Shown here in pieces: positions 41,411-49,421 of a DNA stretch of 64,000 nucleotides (within the stretch, counting starts at the first letter, position 1; each line of letters starts with the position of its first letter). Under the pieces are notes generated by a model, which was not told where the DNA came from, did not search any database, and saw only the letters and a program-made list of their open reading frames with translations. Source of the stretch: Pseudarthrobacter sulfonivorans (GTDB taxonomy: Bacteria; Actinomycetota; Actinomycetes; Actinomycetales; Micrococcaceae); NCBI RefSeq assembly GCF_014712225.1, contig NZ_JACXBW010000001.1, forward strand, positions 248,001-312,000. Direction: 5' to 3'. The translations under genes and the position numbers were made by a program.

Positions 41411-44400
41411 TTATGGGTTGCGGGTGATGTGCAACAGCAGGGGCGCATGTAAGTCGTCCAATTTGAGGGACCTTAACCAGTAATTTTTTGCCGTGGCTGG
41501 TTCTCCTGCCCGGTAGCTGGCAATTCCCAGGAAGTTAAGGCCATCGGAATCTTTGGGTGAGTTTTCCAAGTTCTGGAGAGCGGCGGCACGAATTGAAGGG
41601 TCGGGGGACATTGTCTCCTTATAAACGTTCGCGGACGGGACACCGTGATGTTCCGCTAAATTAAGGAGTTCTGTGGCATGCGGCGCGTCGCCTGCCAAAG
41701 CGTCCAGTAGGGCTAATGCCAGCGCCGCCCATCCCACGGCTTCACTGTCACCGTGGCCTGCTCCGGTATTGATGACCGCCTGCCAGGCGATTCGGGCGCC
41801 ATCCAATTCCGGGGGATCCATGCGGGCCGCCAGCAGCTCACCGAGGTTATTCATGGCGTCGGTGTCACCGGCGGTGGCGGCCTGTTCGAACCAGCGGCGC
41901 GCTTGCCACAGGTCCGGCGGATTCAGCCGGTCCGCGAGCAGGTTTCCGAGGTTGAGCATCCCATCGGTGTTACCGGCGGCGGCGGCTTGTTCGTACCAGC
42001 GGCGCGCTTGCCTCAGGTCCGGCGGATTCAGCCGGTCCGCGAGCAGGGTCCCGAGGTTGAGCATCCCATCGGTGTTACCGGCGGTGGCGGCTTGTTCGTA
42101 CCAGCGGCGCGCTTGCCCCAGGTCCGGCGGATTCAGCCGGTCCGCGAGCAGGATCCCGAGGTTGAGCATCCCATCGGTGTTACCGGCGGTGGCGGCTTGT
42201 TCGTACCAGCGGCGCGCTTGCCCCAGGTCCGGCGGATTCAGCCGGTCCGCGAGCAGGATCCCGAGGTTGACCATCGCTCCGGTGTTACCGGCGGTGGCGG
42301 CTTGTTCGTACCAGCGACGCGCTTCACCCAACTCCGGCAGATCCGTCTGCTCGGCCAGCAGGACTCCGAGACTATTCATTGCGGCGGTGTCGCCGGCGGT
42401 GGCGGCTTGTTCGTACCAGCGGCGCGCTTGCCCCAGGTCCGGCGGATCGAGCCGGTACGCGAGCAGGTTTCCGAGGTTGACCATCGCTCCGGTGTTACCG
42501 GCGGTGGCGGCTTGTTCGTACCAGCGACGCGCTTCACCCAACTCCGGCAGATCCGTCTGCTCGGCCAGCAGGACTCCGAGGTTGACCATCGCTCCGGTGT
42601 TACCGGCGGTGGCGGCTTGTTCGTACCAGCGGCGGGCCTCCTCCAGTTCGGGCGGATCGAGCTGGTCCGCGAGCAGGTTTCCGAGGTTGAGCATCGCGCC
42701 GGTGTGTCCGGCGGTGGCGGCTTGTTCGTACCAGCGGCGCGCTTGCCCCAGGTCCGGCGGATCGAGTTGGTCCTCGAGCAGGATTCCGAGGTTGAGCATC
42801 GCGCCGGTGTTACCGGCGGTGGCGGCCTGGTGAAAGGCACGGACTGCAGCCGCCATGTCGCCGCGTTCGTAGGCGGCTATGCCCACCGAAAAGGCGGCAT
42901 CGATGTCGGCGATTCTGAGTGCTTTGTCCCAAAAAAAGTCCGGGATTGGGCGGATCCCGCCGGTTTGGCCGTCGTCCGCGGCGACGAGGTAGGAGAAAGC
43001 TCTGTAGGCGCGTGTCCGGTCCGGTAACGGGCCGGTGGCGAGGGCGGCGACCCGGCCGGCTTCTTTTGGGGGGGTCCGGGCTGTCATGATGCTCTTACGA
43101 ATCTGCTTAGGTGTGGGGGCCATGTCGGGCCGGTAAGCGAACAAGGCATCCAGGGAGAAATCAGCCAGGTCTGTTTCTGGTATTGGGTCCGGCATGCCGA
43201 CGCGGGTCCAATCGATGGCTGTCTGGATGACCGCGTGAAGCAGCGGGTCTGCGCGGCGGGCGACGCGGTATTGCTTGAGCAGGTACGGGGCGCCGGCAAG
43301 TTGCTCGGCGAGTCCGTAAGTGCTGAGGTCCTGCCCGGGATAGGCCTGCTGTGCTGCTGCCTGTTCGGCCGGGTTATCGGAGGTCGGGCCCAGTTCCAGC
43401 TCGGTGGCTTCCTCCAGCACCCGGCGGGCCTCGCGCGTGAGCTCGTCGTCCCGGTCGAGCAGGCGGGACCACTCCTCGGTCCGCAGCGTGGCCACCACGA
43501 CAGTGTTCCCGAGCCGTGCCAGCAGGGCGGTGAGCAGGGCAGTGGTCAACGGCTCCCTAATTCCTGTCAGGTACCTTTGCAGGTCATTGAGCCAGAGCAC
43601 GATCGCATCGGTGCTGGAACGTATCCGGGGGTGTTTCGCGAGGGCGGCCAGGGACGTCGTGGCAGGTATCAGCAGCCGGGCCCGCGGCCATGTGGTTCTG
43701 ATGGCTTCGAATGCGGTCCGGGTCTTGCCGGCCTTGGAAGGGCCGACCAGCAACACCATCCGCCCCGGCACCAGCAACTCCCTGAGCCGGGCGTCCACGT
43801 CCTGGAAGGTGCGCGCCACGTAGGGGTCGTCGGTTCCGGCGTCTTCCCGGGTTCCGTATCTGGACTCGGTGGCACCGGCCAGATAGGGGTTCAGGTCCTG
43901 GACCAGGGGCAGGTCCCCGCCGATGAGCCGCTCCACCAAACCGGCCAGGGGCTCCACCGGTTCCGCGGCGGCCAAGACAAGATCGTTCGGTCTGGGGAGC
44001 CCGAGTGCGTCCGCGATTCTGCGGGCCTCCGGATCGTCGGCCGCCATAAGGGTGTCGAAGGCGGTGGCGCGCAGGGCCGAGCCGCCCTGGGCAGGGTGGT
44101 GTTCGATGATGACCCCGATGGCCAGACCGTGGTGGAAAACCGTGGCCCCGGAAAAGCCGCCCCACGGCGAGGGATGAGGCGCCTGGGGGGAAGGTATTTT
44201 GCGGGTGTTTTGGGCGAAAGGGGGTCCGGGGCGGATGTTCGGGTCCCGGATCAGCAGCTGGCCCGACTCCGCACCGTCGGTCTGATAGAGCGTTCCGTGC
44301 ACTTCGGACGTTGCCCGGCCTACAGAATCGCTTTGGAATAACGGGAATCCGATCGCCTGACAGTCCTCCAGTATTCCGGCTCGGCTCCGGTCCACACGGG

Positions 44401-44710
44401 CGAAAACCACCGCAGAGAGTTCCGCTTCCCACGGTGCATCATCTTCCAGGGTGATGACCGCCACGTCCAGTTCCGGGCACACGATGACATTGCCGCCGGG
44501 TACTGTCGCCCCATCGCTGGCCTGCACCACCTTGATCTCTGCCGCAGGTTTCCCGGACTTCTTGTCCCTGATGCAGTGCCCGGCGGTCAGCACCAGCCGT
44601 CCGGTCACCAGATATCCTGAGCCGACTTCTGCATGCCCATCGGCCCAGGTGGCCATCACCGCGACTACCCGGTCCAGCTCCACTCCGGTCTGACCGGTAC
44701 CGGCAGCCAT
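41411..44710 (-). CDS. trypsin-like protease / P-loop NTPase / Sel1-repeat conflict protein
   Basis: A 1099-residue three-part protein. Residues 1 to about 235 are a trypsin-fold protease: LTAGHC with His45, ELDVAVITLED with Asp82 and GGFSGATVF with Ser187 complete the triad. Residues about 300-640 are a STAND-like NTPase module: LLVGPSKAGKTRTAFEA is Walker A (GPSKAGKT 323-330) and AIVLWLNDLQRYL the likely Walker B. Residues about 640-1000 are ten Sel1/TPR-type repeats of 36 residues (AATAGNTGAMLNLGILL...PPDLGQARRWYEQ). This protease-NTPase-repeat layout, with Trypco2 next door, is a known NLR-like bacterial conflict design: repeats sense, NTPase oligomerises, protease acts. Soluble, no signal peptide. 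ATG 44710 with GGAGG. Confidence 0.85.
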   Translation of the reverse strand: MAAGTGQTGVELDRVVAVMATWADGHAEVGSGYLVTGRLVLTAGHCIRDKKSGKPAAEIKVVQASDGATVPGGNVIVCPELDVAVITLEDDAPWEAELSAVVFARVDRSRAGILEDCQAIGFPLFQSDSVGRATSEVHGTLYQTDGAESGQLLIRDPNIRPGPPFAQNTRKIPSPQAPHPSPWGGFSGATVFHHGLAIGVIIEHHPAQGGSALRATAFDTLMAADDPEARRIADALGLPRPNDLVLAAAEPVEPLAGLVERLIGGDLPLVQDLNPYLAGATESRYGTREDAGTDDPYVARTFQDVDARLRELLVPGRMVLLVGPSKAGKTRTAFEAIRTTWPRARLLIPATTSLAALAKHPRIRSSTDAIVLWLNDLQRYLTGIREPLTTALLTALLARLGNTVVVATLRTEEWSRLLDRDDELTREARRVLEEATELELGPTSDNPAEQAAAQQAYPGQDLSTYGLAEQLAGAPYLLKQYRVARRADPLLHAVIQTAIDWTRVGMPDPIPETDLADFSLDALFAYRPDMAPTPKQIRKSIMTARTPPKEAGRVAALATGPLPDRTRAYRAFSYLVAADDGQTGGIRPIPDFFWDKALRIADIDAAFSVGIAAYERGDMAAAVRAFHQAATAGNTGAMLNLGILLEDQLDPPDLGQARRWYEQAATAGHTGAMLNLGNLLADQLDPPELEEARRWYEQAATAGNTGAMVNLGVLLAEQTDLPELGEARRWYEQAATAGNTGAMVNLGNLLAYRLDPPDLGQARRWYEQAATAGDTAAMNSLGVLLAEQTDLPELGEARRWYEQAATAGNTGAMVNLGILLADRLNPPDLGQARRWYEQAATAGNTDGMLNLGILLADRLNPPDLGQARRWYEQAATAGNTDGMLNLGTLLADRLNPPDLRQARRWYEQAAAAGNTDGMLNLGNLLADRLNPPDLWQARRWFEQAATAGDTDAMNNLGELLAARMDPPELDGARIAWQAVINTGAGHGDSEAVGWAALALALLDALAGDAPHATELLNLAEHHGVPSANVYKETMSPDPSIRAAALQNLENSPKDSDGLNFLGIASYRAGEPATAKNYWLRSLKLDDLHAPLLLHITRNP
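41815..42840 (-). repeat. 108-bp in-frame tandem repeat array (Sel1 repeats)
   Basis: About ten units of exactly 108 bp, several nearly identical at DNA level (for example those around 41960-42280), sharing GGTGGCGGCTTGTTCGTACC. Variation is concentrated in a few codons (LLADRLNPPD, LLAEQTDLPE, LLAYRLDPPD). High DNA identity means recent expansion and likely unit-number variation between strains. Confidence 0.92.
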
Positions 44711-44722
44711 GGTCAGCCTCCG

Positions 44723-45079
44723 TCAGGCTCCGTCAGGCTCCGGGCGGGCCCGGCCGCGGCGCGGGCCGATGACCTCATCCGGGGACACCGGGGACGAGAT
44801 GGCGAAGTCCGAGGTCAAGGTCCCGTCCTCCCGCAGCCACAGCGGCGCCAGGCGCAGAGTCAGCGTCTGCGTGGTGACATTTTCATACCCGCCGCCGGCA
44901 TCGAAGATCGCCCATCCGATTTTGCCGTTCGCGTCCTTGGTCACGGCGACCTGCACCGTCAGCTCCACCGGTTCGATGGAGAACCGCATCACCTGGCCCT
45001 CACCCGCCGCTGCTGCGGTCACCAGCTCCCCGCGCAGCGCTTCAATCGCATCAGCGAGCCCGACCACTGCCTTATCCAT
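44723..45079 (-). CDS. Trypco2-type effector-associated protein
   Basis: A 118-residue protein that matches the trypsin-co-occurring domain 2: GLADAIEALRGELVTAAAAG, then MRFSIEPVELTVQVAVTKDA, then VTTQTLTLRLAPL. This small adaptor domain is described next to trypsin-bearing NTPase conflict proteins, where it is thought to bring sensor and effector together. ATG 45079 follows a G-rich site (GGGTGGGGGG); the frame opens at 45268 but that part is unlike protein. The stop is 12 bp before the protease-NTPase start, so both are one operon. Confidence 0.82.
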   Translation of the reverse strand: MDKAVVGLADAIEALRGELVTAAAAGEGQVMRFSIEPVELTVQVAVTKDANGKIGWAIFDAGGGYENVTTQTLTLRLAPLWLREDGTLTSDFAISSPVSPDEVIGPRRGRARPEPDGA

Positions 45080-45316
45080 CCCCCCACCCCAATCCGCCAG
45101 ATTCGGATCAAACCCACCGCGGACCGGCGGCCGCAGCGGATGCCACCATATTCCCCCAAAGAGGCGCCCTTGGACAGGGCCAAACCACTTGCTTGGCAGT
45201 ACCGGAGGCCTCCGTCCCTGGCGGCAGAGGGAAGCGATGTGCCTTCCCGAACAGACCACGCCAACCAAAAGTGCTCTTGCTCCTATGCACGGTCTATAGA
45301 GAGCACACGCGCGGCT

Positions 45317-45359
45317 CTCAATTCAGGACGTTCTAGGAATCCTTCATTTTCAAGAACAG
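45317..45359 (+). repeat. conserved island element, copy C
   Basis: CTCAATTCAGGACG, then TTCTAGGAATCCTTCATTTT and CAAGAACAG. Lies in the divergent gap between the Trypco2 operon and the 45438 gene. It is the third copy of the 37506 and 41274 element. Confidence 0.6.
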
Positions 45360-45404
45360 AAAAGGAGGCCGACGAGTCCATGGACGAGGAAAGGAGATGC
45401 TGCG

Positions 45405-45428
45405 ATGACGCGGCAAGCACTCGGCTAG
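45405..45428 (+). promoter_or_regulatory. possible 7-codon upstream ORF
   Basis: ATG at 45405 encodes MTRQALG then TAG. It has a much better ribosome-binding site (AAAGGAGAT) than the 45438 gene, whose ATG follows 9 nt after this stop. Reinitiation coupling is plausible. Confidence 0.35.
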
Positions 45429-45437
45429 ACTCCGGGC

Positions 45438-46163
45438 ATGGAAGAACGGCACAAAGACTTTGTTGAGGATACAAGTGTTGCGGTAATCGAGGCTGCCGTA
45501 TCAATGATTCCAGTAGTCGGCGGCCCCGCGACAGTCATCGTCAATCGCTCGTTCGGTTCCGCCGTTCAACGCCGAAACGAACGCATTTTTGCGGAGATCG
45601 CCACGGCTGTAGAGCTACTTATGCAACGCCTCGACTGCATCGAACCGGAGGCAGTCTTGGCCTCTGAGGAATTCCAGGCAGCCGCGCACCGCGCCTTCCG
45701 GGCAGCGCAAGAAACTCCCAGCGACGACAAGCGAAAGCTTCTTCGAAATGCACTCCTAAACGGATACATAGCAGTCGATGTAGTTCCTCAACGTGATGCG
45801 TTCCTGTCGATCATGGCCCGCTATCAGCCTGAACACGTCATAGTGCTCCGAACGATCAGAACACTCATGGTCGGACGTGAAACGATGCTTGAGCACGCCG
45901 CGTCACGCATTGGCGATCGACTCGAAGGGTCTTTGGCCCATGAGCCTGTCAGGGCGTGGCTACGGGAGCTGGTGAACGACGGACTGGCTTCCGAAAGTAT
46001 AGAGAATCGGGTCGAGGAAATAAATGTAGGAATACCGAGGCCATACGGGCCTCCTCACACACGACAGGTTGCCAAGACCACTGCCCGGCATAGCATCTCT
46101 GCACAAGGCGAGGCCTTCCTTGATTTCGTGGAAGATCCCTTCCACGAGGTAAACAACGACTGA
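45438..46163 (+). CDS. unknown protein, 241 residues
   Basis: An amphipathic hydrophobic stretch near the N-terminus (TSVAVIEAAVSMIPVVGGPA) is followed by a helical body: ERIFAEIATAVELLMQRLD, FQAAAHRAFRAAQETPSDDK, RKLLRNALLNGYIAVDVVPQ, then a soluble tail. The KRKLLRNAL motif with PxxGG occurs in uncharacterised proteins of defence islands as far as I recall, but I cannot name a family. Could be membrane-associating. Start is supported only by the upstream mini-ORF. Confidence 0.6.
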   Translation: MEERHKDFVEDTSVAVIEAAVSMIPVVGGPATVIVNRSFGSAVQRRNERIFAEIATAVELLMQRLDCIEPEAVLASEEFQAAAHRAFRAAQETPSDDKRKLLRNALLNGYIAVDVVPQRDAFLSIMARYQPEHVIVLRTIRTLMVGRETMLEHAASRIGDRLEGSLAHEPVRAWLRELVNDGLASESIENRVEEINVGIPRPYGPPHTRQVAKTTARHSISAQGEAFLDFVEDPFHEVNND

Positions 46164-46238
46164 TGTTGAACGTCATGAACCAGTTCGGCTAGGGGGACAG
46201 ACAGCGCGCACGGGACCGCGGTCTGCCCACAAGTCCAC

Positions 46239-47363
46239 CTATTTGATTAGCTTGGCAAGCTTCTCATCCAAGATGCTATTCAGCGCCCCATCCCGACGTT
46301 TTTGTAGCTCTGACACTTTTCGGTCCTTGGCAGGGATTTTCTTCAGGGCTTCATCCAGCTCGGCGATCTGCCTGGCCAAGCCGATGTCATTGAGTGACTC
46401 CGCGACCTCCAAGATGTCAGTCGATCCGCCATTGTTGCTGGCGCTGTAAAACCGTTCGTGCAAGATAGCGCTGACAGCCGATGGTGCCCAGTTTTTCAAC
46501 GACGGTTCGCTGGCGCCACTCACTCGCGCAAGAACATAGGGGTCGCCCTCCAAAACTTCGCGGTCAGGCTCCTTCTTATATCGGAGCGTCCCGCTGTATT
46601 CATCGACGAGAAACTGATTGCCCCTGTAATCGAACTCCTTGGCAATAATTGATCCGCCTGGGCCTTGCACTTTCTTAGGCTGCTGGTCTCCGTAGAAGAG
46701 CACCCATGAAGACTCGGCGCGCGCGTAGCCCTCTTCGGCGATGGGTAGGGGGCTCCAGGTGGAGATCCAGTCTTTCTCGTTGTCGAACCATCCATCCAGT
46801 GCGCGGGAGGCGAATTTTATGGCGTTGCTAGCTGCGTATACGATGGCTGCTGCCTCTTTAGCAGCAGGAATCGAGGCAAAGATAGGCAAATTGCTGACCT
46901 TACCCACGGCGTCGGTCCATACCGCAAGCTTGGCCGGATCGAACTTGTCGAAGGCCATTCGAATCTCGACATCCAGGGACCGGTGGACCATCCCTGGGCT
47001 GTAATAGATGACGTTGGAGCCACCCTGCTCCGGGGAAGGAATCAGCGTTTCTCCAGATGCGACATCCTTGAAGTAGTAGTGCATTGCCAGTGGCGTGGAA
47101 CCCTTCAGGTACTCATTCTTTACCGCGGAAGCGACTAGCACTCCGCCGATACGATCGCGGTGATGCCAAGCGGCGCTCCCAGGAAAGATACTTTCAATCG
47201 TCAGAATCAAGGGGAGTCCCGGTCCGATAGGTGAAAAGGGCACGATCCCAGAGACGCCCCCGCCACCGCCACCGCCGCCGAAAACTTCAAGACGAGACAC
47301 GAGCGTGACTTCACTAGGGTCGTACCCTTCGTATCCGTCTTCTTCCCCTCTGTTGTGAATCAT
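46239..47363 (-). CDS. unknown protein, 374 residues, with glycine run
   Basis: ATG 47363 (or GTG 47366) behind AGAGAGG. The N-terminal 40 residues are acidic and end in FGGGGGGGGVSG, followed by a hydrophobic segment (GIVPFSPIGPGLPLILTIES) and a mixed domain with YYFKDVASGETLIPSPEQGG and SNVIYYSPGMVHRSLDVEIR. The C-terminus is a charged helical hairpin (QIAELDEALKKIPAKDRKV). The eight-glycine linker is coded by GCC/ACC-rich slippage-prone DNA. No family recognised. Convergent with the 45438 gene. Confidence 0.6.
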   Translation of the reverse strand: MIHNRGEEDGYEGYDPSEVTLVSRLEVFGGGGGGGGVSGIVPFSPIGPGLPLILTIESIFPGSAAWHHRDRIGGVLVASAVKNEYLKGSTPLAMHYYFKDVASGETLIPSPEQGGSNVIYYSPGMVHRSLDVEIRMAFDKFDPAKLAVWTDAVGKVSNLPIFASIPAAKEAAAIVYAASNAIKFASRALDGWFDNEKDWISTWSPLPIAEEGYARAESSWVLFYGDQQPKKVQGPGGSIIAKEFDYRGNQFLVDEYSGTLRYKKEPDREVLEGDPYVLARVSGASEPSLKNWAPSAVSAILHERFYSASNNGGSTDILEVAESLNDIGLARQIAELDEALKKIPAKDRKVSELQKRRDGALNSILDEKLAKLIK

Positions 47364-47544
47364 CACATTGCCTCTCTGGTATTCCCTAGAAGGCCGCCCC
47401 CCCCAACTTCGGTCGGTAACCGCCCAGTGTAAGAGCCTCCCTGTTTCTCATCAAGAACAAATCGTTCTGCAATGGCGCCGCACAAATATGGGTGAGAGAT
47501 GTGGACCGATACCCATCGAGGGAGCATCATGATCGAGAGCATGC

Positions 47545-47784
47545 GACGAACTGGTCCTCGTACCCGACGCAGGTGGAACGTACGGCAATGACCTGTGGGT
47601 CATGGACTACCAGCCCGGCATTGGCTAGGACCACCTGAACCGGATCCAGGGTCATCCGATGGAGGCCGACTGCGACGTCAGCGGCCCCGATTTCGCGATC
47701 AAGCTGATCGTTGCCGCCGATGTCGACGGCGACGGGCGCGATGAACTGGTGCTCATCCCCGACGCCGTCTTCGGCCGGAAATAG
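47545..47784 (+). pseudogene. FG-GAP/VCBS-repeat fragment with internal stop
   Basis: One frame reads DELVLVPDAGGTYGNDLWVM, meets TAG at 47626, then continues in frame to AIKLIVAADVDGDGRDELVL and IPDAVFGRK. DxDGDGRDEL is the calcium-binding FG-GAP repeat core of secreted beta-propellers. There is no start, signal peptide or remaining blades, so this is a decayed piece. The gap 47367-47544 upstream holds nothing else I can support. Confidence 0.6.
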
Positions 47785-47830
47785 CAGAAGCGGCGCAGGG
47801 CTGCCTCTACGTTCTCCAAAAGGCACTAGC

Positions 47831-48097
47831 GCTGCGCACGGCGATCGACGGTTCTTTTACATCGGGCGGACGCTACTCAAGACATTTTTTGCGGGAGCAG
47901 TCCGATACTTCGGCGCTCCGACAGAGTCCTATTTTGATGAGGACCAGATCATGGTTCCGGCCACCCTCAACGAAACCCAAGGCGACGAAAAGAAGAATTG
48001 GCTAGGATTCCTCATTGCCAGTGGAGGCAAGATCGGCTTTTGCATACACCGCGACATCGAGCAAGAGGCCTCATCCCGCCAGCCGATGCAGACATAA
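47831..48097 (+). pseudogene. short coding fragment of unknown origin
   Basis: Protein-like frame FFYIGRTLLKTFFAGAVRYF, then GAPTESYFDEDQIMVPATLN and GFLIASGGKIGFCIHRD, without a start codon or ribosome-binding site of its own. It follows the FG-GAP fragment in a different frame. Possibly part of a broken gene. From 48098 to 48369 I see nothing. Confidence 0.3.
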
Positions 48098-48369
48098 CGG
48101 CGAGCCGATCAGTGTCGAATCCGGTCAGGACAGTCTCGGCGCCGAACGGATTGATGGTTCGGACACCGAACCTAGCGGCCTAGAAACTTCGAGCGACCGT
48201 GTGTCATTTCGGGGAATCACATGAGTCGAAACTGATCTTCGTACAAACTCGTCATTGTCACGGGTTCTGTGCCGGAGGAGACTTAAGGTGACGGCATCCC
48301 ATCTCGAGCCGCCCGCGGGGCCATCCGGCTGCGGGGCCTCACGGTACCCGGTAGCGGCCTGGTGGATCG

Positions 48370-49170
48370 ATGAGCTCCATGACACCCCCCGGAAAGGCCG
48401 CTCAGCGGTCGCGCCATCTGTCGCGCCATCTCTTGTCCCTTGTGGCTATCGCACTGATTGGATGTCTCGGCGGATGCGATTATGAGTCCGATGACGTCCC
48501 GCTGCCGTCCGCCAGTCTTCCCACTACGGAGGCTCGCACGGTCCCACCGCTACCGGACGGCGGCGACACCGGCAGGGTCCCACTACTGCCGGAGAATGGC
48601 GACATCGCCGCCGGCACATACCTCGTCCCCGCCACCGGCTTCACGGTGCTTTTCGAGATCACTGTCCCAGACGGCTGGTCGAGCACCGACGGCGAAGGTC
48701 TGGCCAAGGACGACCCGGATCACCCTGATGAATGGGGGGTCTTCGTGGGTTGGTGGCCCGCCAAATATGTGCCGACGGACGCATGCGCGTGGCAGGACGC
48801 GCTCGTCGAGGTCGGTCCGTCGCCTGAGGTCTTCCTCGACGCGATGACGGCGCAGACGTCAACGGCGAGCACTCCTCCCGTCGAGGTCATGTTGGGCGAT
48901 TACTCCGGCTTCGAGTTTGACCACTCCGTCGAAGGCGACGTGGACATCAAAGCCTGCGACCGCGGCAAGTTCTGCATCCACTCAGAGCTCTCAAACGAAT
49001 GCACACGCTGGTACTCGAGCGCCGCTGAGCGCGAAACCTACCGCGTGGTCGACTTGAACGGCCAGCGCGGTGTGATCTGGGTGGTCCAATTCCACGAATC
49101 GATCAATCCGGAGCTGACGAGCGAGGCACGCGCCGTCTTCGACTCGATAGTGTTCAGGTCCGGCAAGTGA
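48370..49170 (+). CDS. putative lipoprotein, last gene of the island
   Basis: A 266-residue exported protein. Signal peptide with SRHLLSLVAIALIGCLGGC; the lipobox cysteine is C32 or C36. A Pro/Thr-rich spacer is followed by a beta domain (TVLFEITVPDGWSSTDGEGL, WGVFVGWWPAKYVPTDACAW) ending in VVDLNGQRGVIWVVQFHES. Four more cysteines suggest disulfides. A stress- or surface-sensing lipoprotein of unknown role. ATG 48370 after GGTGG. Confidence 0.72.
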   Translation: MSSMTPPGKAAQRSRHLSRHLLSLVAIALIGCLGGCDYESDDVPLPSASLPTTEARTVPPLPDGGDTGRVPLLPENGDIAAGTYLVPATGFTVLFEITVPDGWSSTDGEGLAKDDPDHPDEWGVFVGWWPAKYVPTDACAWQDALVEVGPSPEVFLDAMTAQTSTASTPPVEVMLGDYSGFEFDHSVEGDVDIKACDRGKFCIHSELSNECTRWYSSAAERETYRVVDLNGQRGVIWVVQFHESINPELTSEARAVFDSIVFRSGK

Positions 49171-49292
49171 CCAGCTGATGCGATAGATGAGCCAGCCAGC
49201 GGGCGCCGACTCCTTCTCTGAACCCACCTGGGTGTCTCATAGCCTCCGTGCCTCGAATTCCTAGCGATACAAGACAGCTTGCGGGTCATTCA

Positions 49293-49341
49293 TGCGCATA
49301 TAGCGGTCACAGAAAGCCGCCATCTATCGGCAAACTTCGCA
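49293..49341 (-). mobile_element. degenerate IS21-like terminus, outer right end
   Basis: Read leftward from 49341: TGCGAAGTTTGCCGATAGAT, then GGCGGCTTTCTGTGACCGCT. It keeps the ATGGCGGCTTT core and the CGCTAT second repeat of the end at 41216, but is more diverged. Together with 37011 it would delimit the whole 12.3-kb island. Confidence 0.45.
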
Positions 49342-49421
49342 CCCCACGCCCGCGCCGTTCCACCGGTCATGATCACGTAGCTGCTTGAGGATCCCGGTGG
49401 TTAGCCAACTCCGGCGGGCCG

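Larger units (their letters stand above)
37011..49341. mobile_element. accessory island bounded by IS21-like termini, no transposase
   Basis: Begins 28 bp after the pyruvyl transferase stop and ends 80 bp before the E2 gene stop, so it is inserted cleanly between core genes. Outer ends: TGTGAATGTGGGCGC pointing inward at 37011 and a degenerate copy pointing inward from 49341. A third, well conserved end points left from 41216. No IstA/IstB-type or other transposase or integrase frame is visible. Flanks show no convincing target duplication. Cargo looks like conflict or defence genes. Confidence 0.6.

Noticed and set aside
41815..42840. Regular 108-bp repeats that could be mistaken for a CRISPR-like array
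   Set aside because: Units are adjacent without spacers, a multiple of three, and encode Sel1 repeats in one long frame.
42376..43027. Long plus-strand frames across the Sel1 array (for example 41673-42833 and 41753-43027)
   Set aside because: Shadows of the repeat-coding gene on the other strand, Ser/Arg- or Gly-rich without starts.
45271..45306. GTGCTCT / AGAGCAC inverted repeat upstream of the island gene at 45438
   Set aside because: Only 7 bp with a 22-nt loop; may be chance.
37506..45359. Integron attC sites as explanation for the three 43-45 bp elements
   Set aside because: The GTTRRRY / RYYYAAC core pairs are not present and there is no integrase.
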